DNA from: Desulfococcus multivorans
GTDB taxonomy: Bacteria > Desulfobacterota > Desulfobacteria > Desulfobacterales > Desulfococcaceae
DNA length: 64,000 nt
NCBI RefSeq assembly: GCF_001854245.1
Contig: NZ_CP015381.1
Location: 646,001-710,000, forward strand
Reading direction: 5' to 3'
Numbering within the stretch: the first letter of the stretch is position 1; every line of letters begins with the position of its first letter. This document shows positions 1-7,826 of the stretch, piece after piece. A model generated the notes under the pieces. It had not been told where the DNA came from and searched no databases. It saw only the letters and a program-made list of their open reading frames with translations. Both the position numbers and the translations under genes were made by a program.

Positions 1-824
1 CGCTCCCGATCCAGAAGTTGCCGGCTTTTTTCGATGAAGGGGTCGATCTCGTCCCGACGCGCCATCAGGTATGTCACGGCCAGGTGGGCCAGGCTGTTGA
101 CGCTCCAGGGCAGGTAATACCGCTTCATGCTTTCCGCGACATCGGGGGGAGCCGCCAGAAAACCGATTCTCAGGCCGGGGACGCGAAAGATTTTGGACAT
201 GGAGTGGAGCACCATGACATTGGGAAGATCGGAACGAATGAGGCTATGGGCTTCGCCCCCGGTCGCGAAGGGAAGGTAGGACTCGTCGATGACGAACCGG
301 ACGGCGGGATGCCGCCGGCACAGGTCGACGATCTCGTCTCCCGGTATCAGGCTACCGGTGGGGTTGTTGGGGTTGCAGATGAACATCGTGTCTGCCCGAC
401 GGGCGGCATCGGAAAGCGCCCCCATGTCGGGTGCGAACCGCCGTGAGGCATCGGCGACGACATGGCCGAAGGAGACCTCGTGCATCCTGCAGGCGTCGGC
501 ATAATCGGCATAGGTGGGGGCCGCGATCATGACCCGTCGGCTTTTGAGGGCCAGGGGGAGGGTGTGGATCAGCTGGGTGGTGCCGTTGCCGGGCACGACC
601 CGCGCGGATTGGATGCCGAACCGGGCGGCAAAAGCCCGGACGGCGGATTCCGCTGCCGCCTCCGGCAGGGCGGTGATGACCTGGAGGCGCTCCCGCAGGT
701 GGTCTGTCAGGCCCGGGGGCGGGCCGAAGGGATTGACGTTGCTGCTCATGTCGGCGATATCCGAGGGCCGGCAACCCAACTCCGTCGCCAGCTGGTAGAT
801 GTTTCCGCCGTGCCCGTTGATCAT
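1..824 (-). CDS. cobD: Threonine-phosphate decarboxylase-like aminotransferase (partial)
   Basis: A PLP-dependent class I/II aminotransferase of the CobD/HisC type. It probably makes (R)-1-amino-2-propanol phosphate for the nucleotide loop of cobalamin. About 274 residues are visible and the C-terminus runs off the left edge. The start ATG at 822-824 overlaps the cobS stop (ATGA). The N-terminal part has the GHGGNIY and SSNVNPFGPP signatures typical of CobD, then NPNNPTG, and the PLP-lysine region SMSKIFRVPGLRIGF. The position directly downstream of cobU and cobS supports CobD over HisC. The substrate choice is inferred from neighbours, because CobD and HisC are close paralogues. Confidence 0.85.
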   Translation of the reverse strand, partial: MINGHGGNIYQLATELGCRPSDIADMSSNVNPFGPPPGLTDHLRERLQVITALPEAAAESAVRAFAARFGIQSARVVPGNGTTQLIHTLPLALKSRRVMIAAPTYADYADACRMHEVSFGHVVADASRRFAPDMGALSDAARRADTMFICNPNNPTGSLIPGDEIVDLCRRHPAVRFVIDESYLPFATGGEAHSLIRSDLPNVMVLHSMSKIFRVPGLRIGFLAAPPDVAESMKRYYLPWSVNSLAHLAVTYLMARRDEIDPFIEKSRQLLDRE

Positions 825-1549
825 AACGCACCTCCCGCCGCGGCCGCTGCAAAGAGCGCCGCCTCCATAATTTCCGTCATGGCGCCCAGCATGTCTCCCG
901 TAATGCATCCCATGCGTCGCCGGTAGAATTGCAGGACGGCGACGACCACCGCGATGAAAACAACCGTCACCGCAAGCCCCTGGAAACCGGCAAGAGCCGA
1001 GAGTCCGATGGGGATGGACAGGCCCCAGAAATCTCCAAAGGTGAGCGGTTTCCGGAACAGGGCATGACCGGTACCCCCATCCGGCCTGCCATAGGACAGG
1101 AACCGAAAACCGAACAGCATACTGCCTCGGGCATAGGCAGGGATAATGAGAAGGAAGAGTGCCCTGTGGCGATCCAGGTCGGCAATGGCGCCCCATTTGA
1201 CCGCCAGGGCCGAGATCACGGTGACGAGGGCCATGGCGCCGATGCGGCTGTCTTTCATGATCCGGAGGGCTTTGTCCCGGGGGCGGTTGCCGTAGAGCCC
1301 GTCGGCCGTGTCGCCCAGGCCGTCGATGTGGAAGGCGCCGGTGATCCAGATCAGGAATACGCCGTCCAGGATCGCGGTCATGTTTCGGGACCAGAGCTGT
1401 GAGGCGGCGTGATCAAAGGCGGCCAGGAGTGCCCCGATGAGAAGGCCCACTATCGGAAAGAACGGGATCATGCCGACGGGTTCGAAGGTTCCTGGCCTCC
1501 CGACGGGGAGCCGTGTGATGAATTGGATGGCGGATATGAGGTTTTTCAT
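821..1549 (-). CDS. cobS: Adenosylcobinamide-GDP ribazoletransferase (cobalamin synthase)
   Basis: Integral membrane enzyme that joins adenosylcobinamide-GDP to alpha-ribazole(-phosphate), the last assembly step of cobalamin. The protein is about 242 residues with several hydrophobic helices. It has the family N-terminus (AIQFITRLPVG) and the acidic motif DGLGDTADGLYGNRPRDKAL. I chose the ATG at 1549 because the protein then starts a few residues before the conserved FITRLPV, as is usual. An in-frame ATG at 1579 would add ten residues but has no visible ribosome-binding site. It lies between cobU (upstream) and cobD (4-base overlap downstream), in a nucleotide-loop assembly operon. Confidence 0.93.
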   Translation of the reverse strand: MKNLISAIQFITRLPVGRPGTFEPVGMIPFFPIVGLLIGALLAAFDHAASQLWSRNMTAILDGVFLIWITGAFHIDGLGDTADGLYGNRPRDKALRIMKDSRIGAMALVTVISALAVKWGAIADLDRHRALFLLIIPAYARGSMLFGFRFLSYGRPDGGTGHALFRKPLTFGDFWGLSIPIGLSALAGFQGLAVTVVFIAVVVAVLQFYRRRMGCITGDMLGAMTEIMEAALFAAAAAGGAL

Positions 1550-1651
1550 CTTCCGTTCAGGGATTCCTTTTCCGATCATTGAAAGTCTTTGGTTCTGGGA
1601 TGCCGGGTATGGGTGTCGCTCCGATAGGGCGCAATCCGGGGTCGGGATTTC

Positions 1652-2194
1652 TCAAGGCATGGCGGATTCCGCTTTTTTGATGATCACGGGGATGCCCGCC
1701 ACCGTCCAGACAACCTCGTCCGCGCAGGCCGCGACGCGTTGGTTCACGATTCCCATGACGTCACGGAATCGCCGAGCCAGAGGATTTTCCGGGACGATGC
1801 CGGCGCCCACCTCGTTGGAGACCAGAATGAGAGGGCAGGACGCATCATCGAGAGCATCCGTCAGATCCCGGACATATCGGTCGATCCGATCGGATGTCTC
1901 CGGGGTCAGCAACAGATTTGTGGTCCACAAGGTCAGGCAGTCCACCAGAACGACGTTCGCCGTCTTTCCGGCGTCGGCAACGGCCTCTGGCAGCGCGACG
2001 GGGGCTTCGACCGTATGCCAGCTTCGATCCCGGTCGTTCTGGTGCCGTATGATCCGGTCTTTCATTTCATCGTCGTAAGGGATGCAGGTGGCAATGTAGA
2101 TCCTCCGGGTCTGCGCCGCCGCCTCGGCCAGATTCTGGGCATGGCGACTTTTGCCGCTTCGACATCCGCCCACAACGAAGGTGATTTTTTTCAA
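1652..2194 (-). CDS. cobU: Adenosylcobinamide kinase / adenosylcobinamide-phosphate guanylyltransferase
   Basis: Bifunctional cytosolic enzyme that phosphorylates adenosylcobinamide and then transfers GMP to it, giving the substrate of CobS. The 180-residue length is normal. The N-terminus carries the P-loop GGCRSGKS, followed by RRIYIATCIPYDDEM, and DCLTLW and SNEVGAG further on, all CobU hallmarks. The start codon is TTG, supported by a GAGGAG about eight bases upstream. It is the first recognisable gene of the cob operon. I looked upstream (2195-2400) for a cobalamin riboswitch and saw no B12-box-like sequence. Confidence 0.93.
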   Translation of the reverse strand: MKKITFVVGGCRSGKSRHAQNLAEAAAQTRRIYIATCIPYDDEMKDRIIRHQNDRDRSWHTVEAPVALPEAVADAGKTANVVLVDCLTLWTTNLLLTPETSDRIDRYVRDLTDALDDASCPLILVSNEVGAGIVPENPLARRFRDVMGIVNQRVAACADEVVWTVAGIPVIIKKAESAMP

Positions 2195-2419
2195 ATGCTA
2201 TCTCCTCGATTCCGGGTTGAACATTCGCTGGAAGGCCTCTTACCACTTTAGCGCTGGAAAATCAAAACGGTTGGGACGAAAATATCCGGGGAGAATGACG
2301 AGGGGGCAGGGGCGGCACGAAATCAGTAAGGTTTGAAGCGGAAAAGGTTTCCGGGAGCGGCTGAAAACGTTATGGACATAAGCGGGCCGGTTGTCACGGA
2401 GGCGCCCCTGAAGCCTCAA

Positions 2420-2463
2420 AACAAGAACCCGGCCAAATCACTGACCGGGTTCTTGTTCCTGAC
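2420..2463 (-). terminator. Terminator of the Fo ATP synthase operon
   Basis: A perfect 13-bp inverted repeat (2420-2432 with 2445-2457) around a 12-base loop. It lies about 30 bases past the atpF stop, and the minus-strand transcript continues with TTTTGAGG. The T-run is short but the stem is strong. It separates the Fo operon from cobU, so no F1 genes are transcribed as a direct continuation. Confidence 0.7.
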
Positions 2464-2488
2464 GCTGTTGCATCGCTCTGGAAAAACG

Positions 2489-3085
2489 CTATCCGATCTT
2501 TCGTTCGATCGAGGAAACGTAGCTCTCGAACATGTCTTGCCGATCCGCTTCGGTCATGTGATCCGGAAGGCGGGTCATGGCGAGGTTGATCGCTGCATCC
2601 ACCAGCCTGTCCTTAAATGTTTTTTTCGCCGCCAGGATATAACCGCCGACCTTCTGCTCGGCCAGAGACATCATGAATTCGCTTTCCCGCTCGGCGTCGG
2701 CGATCAAATCCTGCCGTCGCTTTTCGCCCATGCGGACGATCGTTTCCTTCAGCTCGGCAAAGCGGACATCGCTCGCCACCATGGCTTTGCGGGCCTCGTT
2801 GATTTTTTCGGTGACCAGGGCTTTTTCATTTTCCAGGTCCTTGATTTCCGCCGCGATTTCATCCCGGCGCATCCTCAGAAATCCCATCAGCGGCTTTTTG
2901 CCGAACTTCACCACGACAAAGGAGAGGATGCCGAAGTTGACCCAGAGCATCACCATATCATAGGTCTTGCGCCAATTCCCGTTTCCCTCCTCGGCGAATG
3001 CATCACCTCCGAACAGGTGAAGGCATGCCGCCGTACCGGCAAGGACAACAATCCACAGGCTCAGAAATTTCCACTTGTTTTTCAT
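2489..3085 (-). CDS. atpF: ATP synthase Fo subunit b
   Basis: Peripheral-stalk subunit linking the membrane Fo to F1. The 198-residue protein has an N-terminal hydrophobic stretch with possible signal-like character (ends near AFAEE). A second membrane segment (VMLWVNFGILSFVVVKFG) is followed by a long charged helix rich in Glu, Lys and Arg, as in b subunits. The start overlaps the end of the upstream b' gene by four bases. It is the last gene of the operon, with a hairpin terminator about 30 bases downstream. The delta, alpha, gamma, beta and epsilon genes that usually follow are absent. Confidence 0.88.
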   Translation of the reverse strand: MKNKWKFLSLWIVVLAGTAACLHLFGGDAFAEEGNGNWRKTYDMVMLWVNFGILSFVVVKFGKKPLMGFLRMRRDEIAAEIKDLENEKALVTEKINEARKAMVASDVRFAELKETIVRMGEKRRQDLIADAERESEFMMSLAEQKVGGYILAAKKTFKDRLVDAAINLAMTRLPDHMTEADRQDMFESYVSSIERKIG

Positions 3086-3537
3086 GAAGATAATCTCCGG
3101 TTCAGCACCTTTTCCATGATATGGACGGCCAGATGCTCCGATTCGGCCTCAAGGTGCTTTTGGGCTTCCTTGAGCTGCACGTCGACTTGCTTCTCCGTTT
3201 TATGCCTCAGTTCAGCAATGGCTGAAACAGCCTTTCGGTGAATGCTTTCGGCCGTTTCACTGCCTTCGTGCTCTAACTTCGCGCTGATGTTGTACGCCTC
3301 TATCTTGACGACTTTCTCCCGTTGTCTCAGATCCGTCAGGATGTTCTCCACCTCATTTTCCGTATCCTTGATCCCCTGGTCGAGGCCCTGGATGAAGTCG
3401 TCCCGCTCGGTCATGGTCGTTTTCAGCGGCCGGAACATGATGCGGTTGATAATGAACAGGAAGATCAGAAACGAGATCAACTGGGCGAACAGAGTTTCAT
3501 TGATGCTGATTAAAGCTATATTGCTGACGATTTGCAT
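3082..3537 (-). CDS. atpF': ATP synthase Fo subunit b' (second b-type)
   Basis: A second, shorter b-type stalk subunit of 151 residues. One N-terminal membrane helix (LFAQLISFLIFLFIINRIMF) is followed by a charged coiled-coil region and no other domain. Paired b and b' genes are known from photosynthetic bacteria and many deltaproteobacteria, where the two form a heterodimeric stalk. It lies 30 bases after atpE and overlaps atpF by four bases, so the three genes are probably cotranslated. Confidence 0.85.
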   Translation of the reverse strand: MQIVSNIALISINETLFAQLISFLIFLFIINRIMFRPLKTTMTERDDFIQGLDQGIKDTENEVENILTDLRQREKVVKIEAYNISAKLEHEGSETAESIHRKAVSAIAELRHKTEKQVDVQLKEAQKHLEAESEHLAVHIMEKVLNRRLSS

Positions 3538-3567
3538 TATTATCTTCCATGTCTGATGATGATAAAA

Positions 3568-3825
3568 CTAAACGACGAAAAGAAGCAACAGCGCAATGAC
3601 AAGAGAATAGATTCCCGTTGATTCCGTAACGGCCTGGCCGACGAGCATGGTTCGCGTCAGGAGTCCGGCTTCCTTCGGATTCTTTCCGATGGCCTCACAG
3701 GCCTTGGCGGCTGCCATTCCTTCACCGACACCAGGTCCGATTGCACCCAGTCCCATACAAAATCCCGCGCCGAGAAAAGCTGCCGATCTGATGATATCTA
3801 CGCCTTCGATTGCCATGTTAATCAA
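3568..3825 (-). CDS. atpE: ATP synthase Fo subunit c (single hairpin)
   Basis: Rotor-ring subunit, 85 residues, one hairpin of two glycine-rich membrane helices joined by the polar loop KNPKEAG. The ion-binding glutamate is E68 in TESTGIYSL. Helix 1 carries a second carboxylate, E35 in GPGVGEG, where Na+-type c subunits such as that of Ilyobacter have Gln. A two-carboxylate motif of this kind is known from the Na+-driven Fusobacterium nucleatum ring. E-S-T in helix 2 also fits the Na+ motif. Na+ coupling is inference. The gene follows a four-hairpin c paralogue whose last hairpin is nearly identical to this protein. Confidence 0.93.
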   Translation of the reverse strand: MINMAIEGVDIIRSAAFLGAGFCMGLGAIGPGVGEGMAAAKACEAIGKNPKEAGLLTRTMLVGQAVTESTGIYSLVIALLLLFVV

Positions 3826-3890
3826 ATCCTCCCATTTTAGGATTAAATGAAGTATAGTAATGAATTACCTATAATGACCATGGACGCTCT

Positions 3891-4862
3891 CTATACGACA
3901 AAGATCAAAATCAGTGCGATGACCAGGGAATAGATGCCGGTGGATTCGGAGACCGCCTGTCCCACGAGCATGGAGCGGGTCAATATCGCCACCTCGTTCG
4001 GACTTCGCGACATCCATCGAACCGCTCCCTCGCCGGTGAATCCCTCTCCGATTCCCGGTCCGACGGCCCCGAGTCCCATGCACAATCCGGCTGCGACCAA
4101 GGCCATGCAGGCTGCCATAGACGTGGCCGGTTCAAAGGTTTTGAAGAGCAGTATCACGGCGACAAGAAGCCCGTAAATCGCGGTGGTTTCGGCAACGGCC
4201 ATTCCCAGAAGCATGCCGTTGGTGACGGGCGCCCTGCTGAGCGGCTGTCTTGCCACCCCCTCGCATCCGGCTCTTGCGACGAATCCCTCTCCGATGCCGG
4301 AGCCTATGGCGCCAAGTCCCGCGGCAAAACCCGCGCCGATGACGGCCGCCCATGTCGGCGAAAAGGGACGGGTGAAAAAGTCCGCATACAGCAGAATCAG
4401 GGACGTGACCAGTGCGTAAATCGCCGATGTCTGCGTAACCGCCGATCCGATCAGCATGGTGGTGGTCAGTTGATCCGCTATAGCCGGCTGACGGGAAATA
4501 CCGAAACACGCTTCGCCCGCGGGATATCCGGCGCCGATGCCGGAGCCGATGGCGCCCAGCCCCATGCAAACGCCGGCCGAGACGAGGATGTACACCGATA
4601 GCGTTTCCGCCCGGTGCTGGGTGAACAGCAATATCATGGACACCACCAGCGCGAAGATGGCTGCTGATTCCGCCACTGCCTGCCCCACCAGCATGTTCTT
4701 GAAAATGTTTCCGGCGGAGTCGGGATTTCTGGAGATGCCGGCGTTTGCCTGTGCAGCCGTATACCCTTCTCCGATGGCGGCCCCGACGGCCCCGAAACCC
4801 ATCGACAGACCACTTCCAATAAAAGCCGAGACCTTTACCCAAGTTGCGATGTCATATGTCAT
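3891..4862 (-). CDS. Fused four-hairpin ATP synthase c subunit
   Basis: A 323-residue membrane protein made of four tandem c-subunit hairpins (about residues 8-82, 88-161, 168-241 and 250-323), eight helices in all. Hairpins 1, 3 and 4 keep paired carboxylates: E32/E65, E192/E225 and E273/E306. Hairpin 2 has lost both (A111 and Q144 at the matching positions), so it should not carry an ion. Hairpin 4 ends with SESTGIYSLVIALIL, almost the same as atpE next door. Fused c subunits are known from V/A-type rings and from the duplicated V-like c1 of the Acetobacterium F-type enzyme. A fourfold version inside a bacterial F-type operon is unusual. The gene starts two bases after the atpB stop. Confidence 0.9.
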   Translation of the reverse strand: MTYDIATWVKVSAFIGSGLSMGFGAVGAAIGEGYTAAQANAGISRNPDSAGNIFKNMLVGQAVAESAAIFALVVSMILLFTQHRAETLSVYILVSAGVCMGLGAIGSGIGAGYPAGEACFGISRQPAIADQLTTTMLIGSAVTQTSAIYALVTSLILLYADFFTRPFSPTWAAVIGAGFAAGLGAIGSGIGEGFVARAGCEGVARQPLSRAPVTNGMLLGMAVAETTAIYGLLVAVILLFKTFEPATSMAACMALVAAGLCMGLGAVGPGIGEGFTGEGAVRWMSRSPNEVAILTRSMLVGQAVSESTGIYSLVIALILIFVV

Positions 4863-4864
4863 GG

Positions 4865-5539
4865 TTATCTAACCTGTACTGAGATGTAAACAACGGTGAG
4901 CATTGTAAAAACGAACGCCTGAATGGTGCCCACGAAAAGGCCGAAAAAGGCATTGAGAAGCGGCGGAAAAATGATGCTGTATGTCAGATACGAGACGACC
5001 AGAATAATGATGGACCCGCCCATGATATTGCCGAACAAACGGAAGGATATCGATACCACCTTGGCGAGCTCGCCGATGACGTTCAGCGGCATCATGAAAA
5101 AAATCGGCTGGAAATATTCCTTGACGTACTCCTTGAACCCCTTTGCTTTGATCCCGGCGTAGTGGGCGATGACAAAACCCATCAACCCCAGACTCAAGGG
5201 GGTGTTCAGGTCTTTCGTCGGCTCCTCGAGGTTCGGGATGATGCCGAACCAGTTGGAGAGGACCAGAAACATGAAGAGCGCGCAGATCAGAGGCGCATAA
5301 GTCTTGGCTTTCTCCTTGCCCAGCGCATCCTCCGTCAGTCCATACAGATGTACGACAAACAACTCTCCCACGGACTGCAACGGCCCCGGCAGCCGGCTTC
5401 GCTTTCGAGACGCCAGAAAACCGAAGAGAAGCAGGCTGCCGATAACGAGCCACGTCATGACCATCACCTCGAGGTTGAACGTCATGTCGTGTCCGAAGAA
5501 CGGAACGATCAACTGGTGTACCCTACCTAATTCTTCCAT
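4865..5539 (-). CDS. atpB: ATP synthase Fo subunit a
   Basis: Stator subunit that forms the two ion half-channels beside the c ring. The 224-residue protein has five or six membrane helices. It carries the essential arginine in the conserved SFRLFGNIMGG segment and the NWFGIIPN loop. The C-terminal helix with Q in IQAFVFTMLTVVYI is also typical. It is followed after two bases by the four-hairpin c gene and preceded by the atpI-like gene, the normal order for an Fo operon. Confidence 0.95.
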   Translation of the reverse strand: MEELGRVHQLIVPFFGHDMTFNLEVMVMTWLVIGSLLLFGFLASRKRSRLPGPLQSVGELFVVHLYGLTEDALGKEKAKTYAPLICALFMFLVLSNWFGIIPNLEEPTKDLNTPLSLGLMGFVIAHYAGIKAKGFKEYVKEYFQPIFFMMPLNVIGELAKVVSISFRLFGNIMGGSIIILVVSYLTYSIIFPPLLNAFFGLFVGTIQAFVFTMLTVVYISVQVR

Positions 5540-5563
5540 AAATCACTTCCTCTAAGATGACCC

Positions 5564-5944
5564 CTATCCGGTTGAAGAAAAAATGAAGGACGAAAAATGA
5601 TCAATGAGAATCATCATCTGGACCATGAACAGTCCGATGACGACGGCAAACAGATTGAAGTCTTCGGATTTGATGGCGACGACCAGGGGGACGGCCATCA
5701 GTCCGAAGCGCAGGAGGATGGATCCCATGGATAAAACGAGTGATTTGATTCTGGAGGATTGAAGAACCCTGCGGGGCAGGGACTCGCCGATGAGGATGAA
5801 ATTGACGATGCTGGCGAGGGTGCCGATGATGAGGCCTTTTGCAAAAGGTTTCTGAGCGGCAAAGATGAAGACAAGAGAGATGAGGATGGCAGATATCAGT
5901 GCTCTGGAACAGTACGTCTTCTGGGTTTGTCGTACGGTATTCAT
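5564..5944 (-). CDS. atpI: ATP synthase subunit I-like membrane protein
   Basis: A 126-residue protein with four predicted membrane helices (AILISLVFIFAA, GLIIGTLASIVNFIL, SMGSILLRFGLMAVPLV, LFAVVIGLFMVQMMILI). This is the layout of the ATP synthase I family, which helps assemble the c ring or supplies Mg2+/Ca2+. The glycine and Asn pattern of the second helix fits that family. The start ATG at 5942-5944 overlaps the stop of the upstream atpZ-like gene. The family call rests on topology, size and position rather than on catalytic residues. Confidence 0.75.
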   Translation of the reverse strand: MNTVRQTQKTYCSRALISAILISLVFIFAAQKPFAKGLIIGTLASIVNFILIGESLPRRVLQSSRIKSLVLSMGSILLRFGLMAVPLVVAIKSEDFNLFAVVIGLFMVQMMILIDHFSSFIFSSTG

Positions 5945-6243
5945 TCCCGGTTTTTTGTCTCTCCGTCTTTTCCCTGCCCCATCATGTCCATGATTTGGCG
6001 ATAGGCCACATTTCCACCGCCGATGACGCCCAGCAGGATGAAAATGGTTACAAAGATGCCTCGGGTTCCCAGCCATTTGTCGATATACCAACCGACAAAA
6101 AAACAGAAGATGATACAACCTGCCATCGTGAGGCCGAGCTGCATGATGATTTGCAGATTTTCAGCCCAGTCCCGATTCTTTTTGTAGTTGAAATATTTCT
6201 TTGCCGTTGTCGACCTCCGGTGGATGAGTTTTGCCGCATGCAT
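5941..6243 (-). CDS. atpZ: AtpZ/AtpI-type small membrane protein
   Basis: A 100-residue protein with two membrane helices (LGLTMAGCIIFCFFVGWYIDKWLG and FVTIFILLGVIGGGNVAYR regions). This is the pattern of the AtpZ/AtpI family at the head of many bacterial ATP synthase operons, with a proposed role in ring assembly or divalent cation uptake. The conserved G-W-x-x-D-K-W-L-G signature is present. The only in-frame start is the ATG at 6243, which lacks a clear ribosome-binding site. A GGAGG lies about 30 bases inside the gene with no start codon at a useful distance, so the exact N-terminus is uncertain. Confidence 0.75.
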   Translation of the reverse strand: MHAAKLIHRRSTTAKKYFNYKKNRDWAENLQIIMQLGLTMAGCIIFCFFVGWYIDKWLGTRGIFVTIFILLGVIGGGNVAYRQIMDMMGQGKDGETKNRE

Positions 6244-6296
6244 TTCGCATAAGGGCCGAGATCCGCCCGTTCATATTAATTCCATTTTCGATATGG

Positions 6297-6326
6297 CCTA
6301 TAACAGATCCGGATCCATCGTGTCAA
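6297..6326 (-). promoter_or_regulatory. Predicted sigma-70 promoter of the Fo operon
   Basis: On the minus strand, TTGACA (6326-6321) and TATAGG (6302-6297) are separated by 18 bases. Transcription would begin near 6290, about 45 bases before the atpZ start. This is a motif match only. Confidence 0.5.
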
Positions 6327-6693
6327 GGTCTGAATTTATTCCCGGATCTCTTCCGCTGGGTTGCCTGGTGCAATGTCGAACCGAATGCGAAGGGCCGGGA
6401 GGGTGATGCTTCGTGAACCGTGGGCATGATGCCCTTTATCTGGTTTTTCTGGAAATTCGTTGCCGTTGTCGCGCTTCGTTGCCGGAAAAAGATTCTGGAC
6501 GGCGATGGGAAAAAATGTTTGTAATATGAGCCGGGGCATCATAGTATTTTCAGGGGCGGCCGTAATCTCTTGACATGACCGCAGACAGTGATGATGGTTA
6601 TCCGGATGGGGGCGGCGGTCGTTTCCGCCGTCGCCGGTTTCCGAAAAGAGGTGCGAACCGTCTCATCGATTGTGTGCCGTCGAATCATTGTTT
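6327..6693. other. Intergenic region without a supported gene
   Basis: About 370 bases between the divergent atp operon and the DHH phosphoesterase gene. Short open frames on both strands have no ribosome-binding sites and low-complexity products. A TTGACA-like hexamer occurs near 6570 on the plus strand, but no convincing -10 partner was seen. I see no RNA gene or hairpin of note here. Confidence 0.4.
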
Positions 6694-6747
6694 CAACTTT
6701 CGACTTTCATGATGGTGACCGGTATCGGCTTGTGAAAGTCGAACGTT
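6694..6747. repeat. Palindromic intergenic repeat, copy 1
   Basis: An inverted repeat with arms 6694-6709 and 6732-6747 (one mismatch) around a 22-base centre. A second copy with the same arms and a very similar centre is at 25111-25169. The two copies lie upstream of unrelated genes, so this looks like a dispersed REP-like element rather than a gene-specific site. Confidence 0.75.
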
Positions 6748-6788
6748 GCGTCATTATGTTTATATAGCGAGCAGGTGTTGTTGACCCC

Positions 6789-7826
6789 ATGAAACTTTCC
6801 GCCGTCGAAAGGCTTCGTCGTTTCTACAAACTGTTTTCGGGCGTCGATCAGGTGCTGATTCTGATCAACGCCGACCCGGATGCCATCGCCGGCGCCATGG
6901 CCGTCAAGCGGCTTCTGTGGCGGAAAGTGGCCGGCGTCACCATCTCGAGCATCAACGTGATCAAACGGCCCGACAATGTGGCTATGGTTCGGCTGCTCGA
7001 TGTGAGCCTGATCCATATCGAGGATATCAAGGACCCAAAACGCTTCACCCGCGTCGTTCTCGTGGATTCCCAACCCGCTCACAGCGATGCCTTCAAGCGA
7101 TTCAATGTCGACGTTGTCATCGATCACCACCCCAAAACGGAAATGGAGGTGAAGTATGCGGACGTGCGACCGGATTACGGCGCCAGCGCCACTATCGTGA
7201 CCGAGTACTTGCGTGCCGCGAGGATCAAACCCTCGGTCAGGTTGGCCACGGGGCTTTTCCACGCCATCAAGACCGACACCCGGAATTTCGAACGCCAGAC
7301 GGCAATGGAGGATATCCGGGCGTTTCAATTTCTTTTCCGATACGCCAATACGACGCTGGCCCGGAAGATCGAGCAGGCCGACCTTCGGATCGACTTTCTG
7401 AAATACTTCAGAATCGCCATCGAGACCATGCGAATCCACAGAGGACGGGTTTTCGTTCACCTGGGGGCCGTGGCAAACCCCGACGTCTGCGTGTTGATCG
7501 CCGATTTTTTCATGCGGGTGAACCCTGTCACCTGGAGCATCGTCTCAGGGGTCTGTGACGGCACCCTGATATTGATTTTCAGAAACGACGGCATCCGGAA
7601 GAATGCGGGGCGGGTGGCCAAAACGAGCTTTTGTCAACTGGGATCGGCGGGGGGGCATAAGAGCATGGCGCGGGCCGAAATACCGGTCGACGCGGTTGCC
7701 GACATGATCGACGTGAATAACGATCGTCAGGTGCTCCACTGGGTGATCGATCGGATCGAAAAAAAACATCCGGCGTCCCAGAGCTGCCGTAAGGACGCTG
7801 AAAACACTGGGGGATTTCCGCCATGA
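6789..7826 (+). CDS. DHH family phosphoesterase
   Basis: A 345-residue DHH/DHHA1 phosphoesterase, similar in build to nanoRNase/pAp phosphatase (NrnA) but without CBS domains. Visible motifs, in order, are NADPDAIAGA, LVDSQP, VIDHHP (the DHH motif) and, in the C-terminal DHHA1 domain, GSAGGHKSMARAEIP. These supply the Mn2+ and substrate ligands. Likely substrates are short oligonucleotides, pAp or a cyclic dinucleotide product; the sequence alone does not decide. The stop overlaps the start of the next gene (ATGA), so it is probably cotranscribed with the MBL hydrolase. Confidence 0.85.
   Translation: MKLSAVERLRRFYKLFSGVDQVLILINADPDAIAGAMAVKRLLWRKVAGVTISSINVIKRPDNVAMVRLLDVSLIHIEDIKDPKRFTRVVLVDSQPAHSDAFKRFNVDVVIDHHPKTEMEVKYADVRPDYGASATIVTEYLRAARIKPSVRLATGLFHAIKTDTRNFERQTAMEDIRAFQFLFRYANTTLARKIEQADLRIDFLKYFRIAIETMRIHRGRVFVHLGAVANPDVCVLIADFFMRVNPVTWSIVSGVCDGTLILIFRNDGIRKNAGRVAKTSFCQLGSAGGHKSMARAEIPVDAVADMIDVNNDRQVLHWVIDRIEKKHPASQSCRKDAENTGGFPP

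Noticed and set aside
2195-2419. Cobalamin riboswitch upstream of cobU
   Set aside because: I looked for a B12 box and associated stems on the minus strand and saw none.
3865-4083. Overlapping frames opposite and alongside the fused c subunit
   Set aside because: They arise from the repetitive Gly/Ala-rich hairpin sequence and have no membrane or family pattern.
6336-6542. A 68-codon minus-strand frame upstream of the atp operon
   Set aside because: No ribosome-binding site; overlaps the predicted operator/promoter region; product has no pattern.
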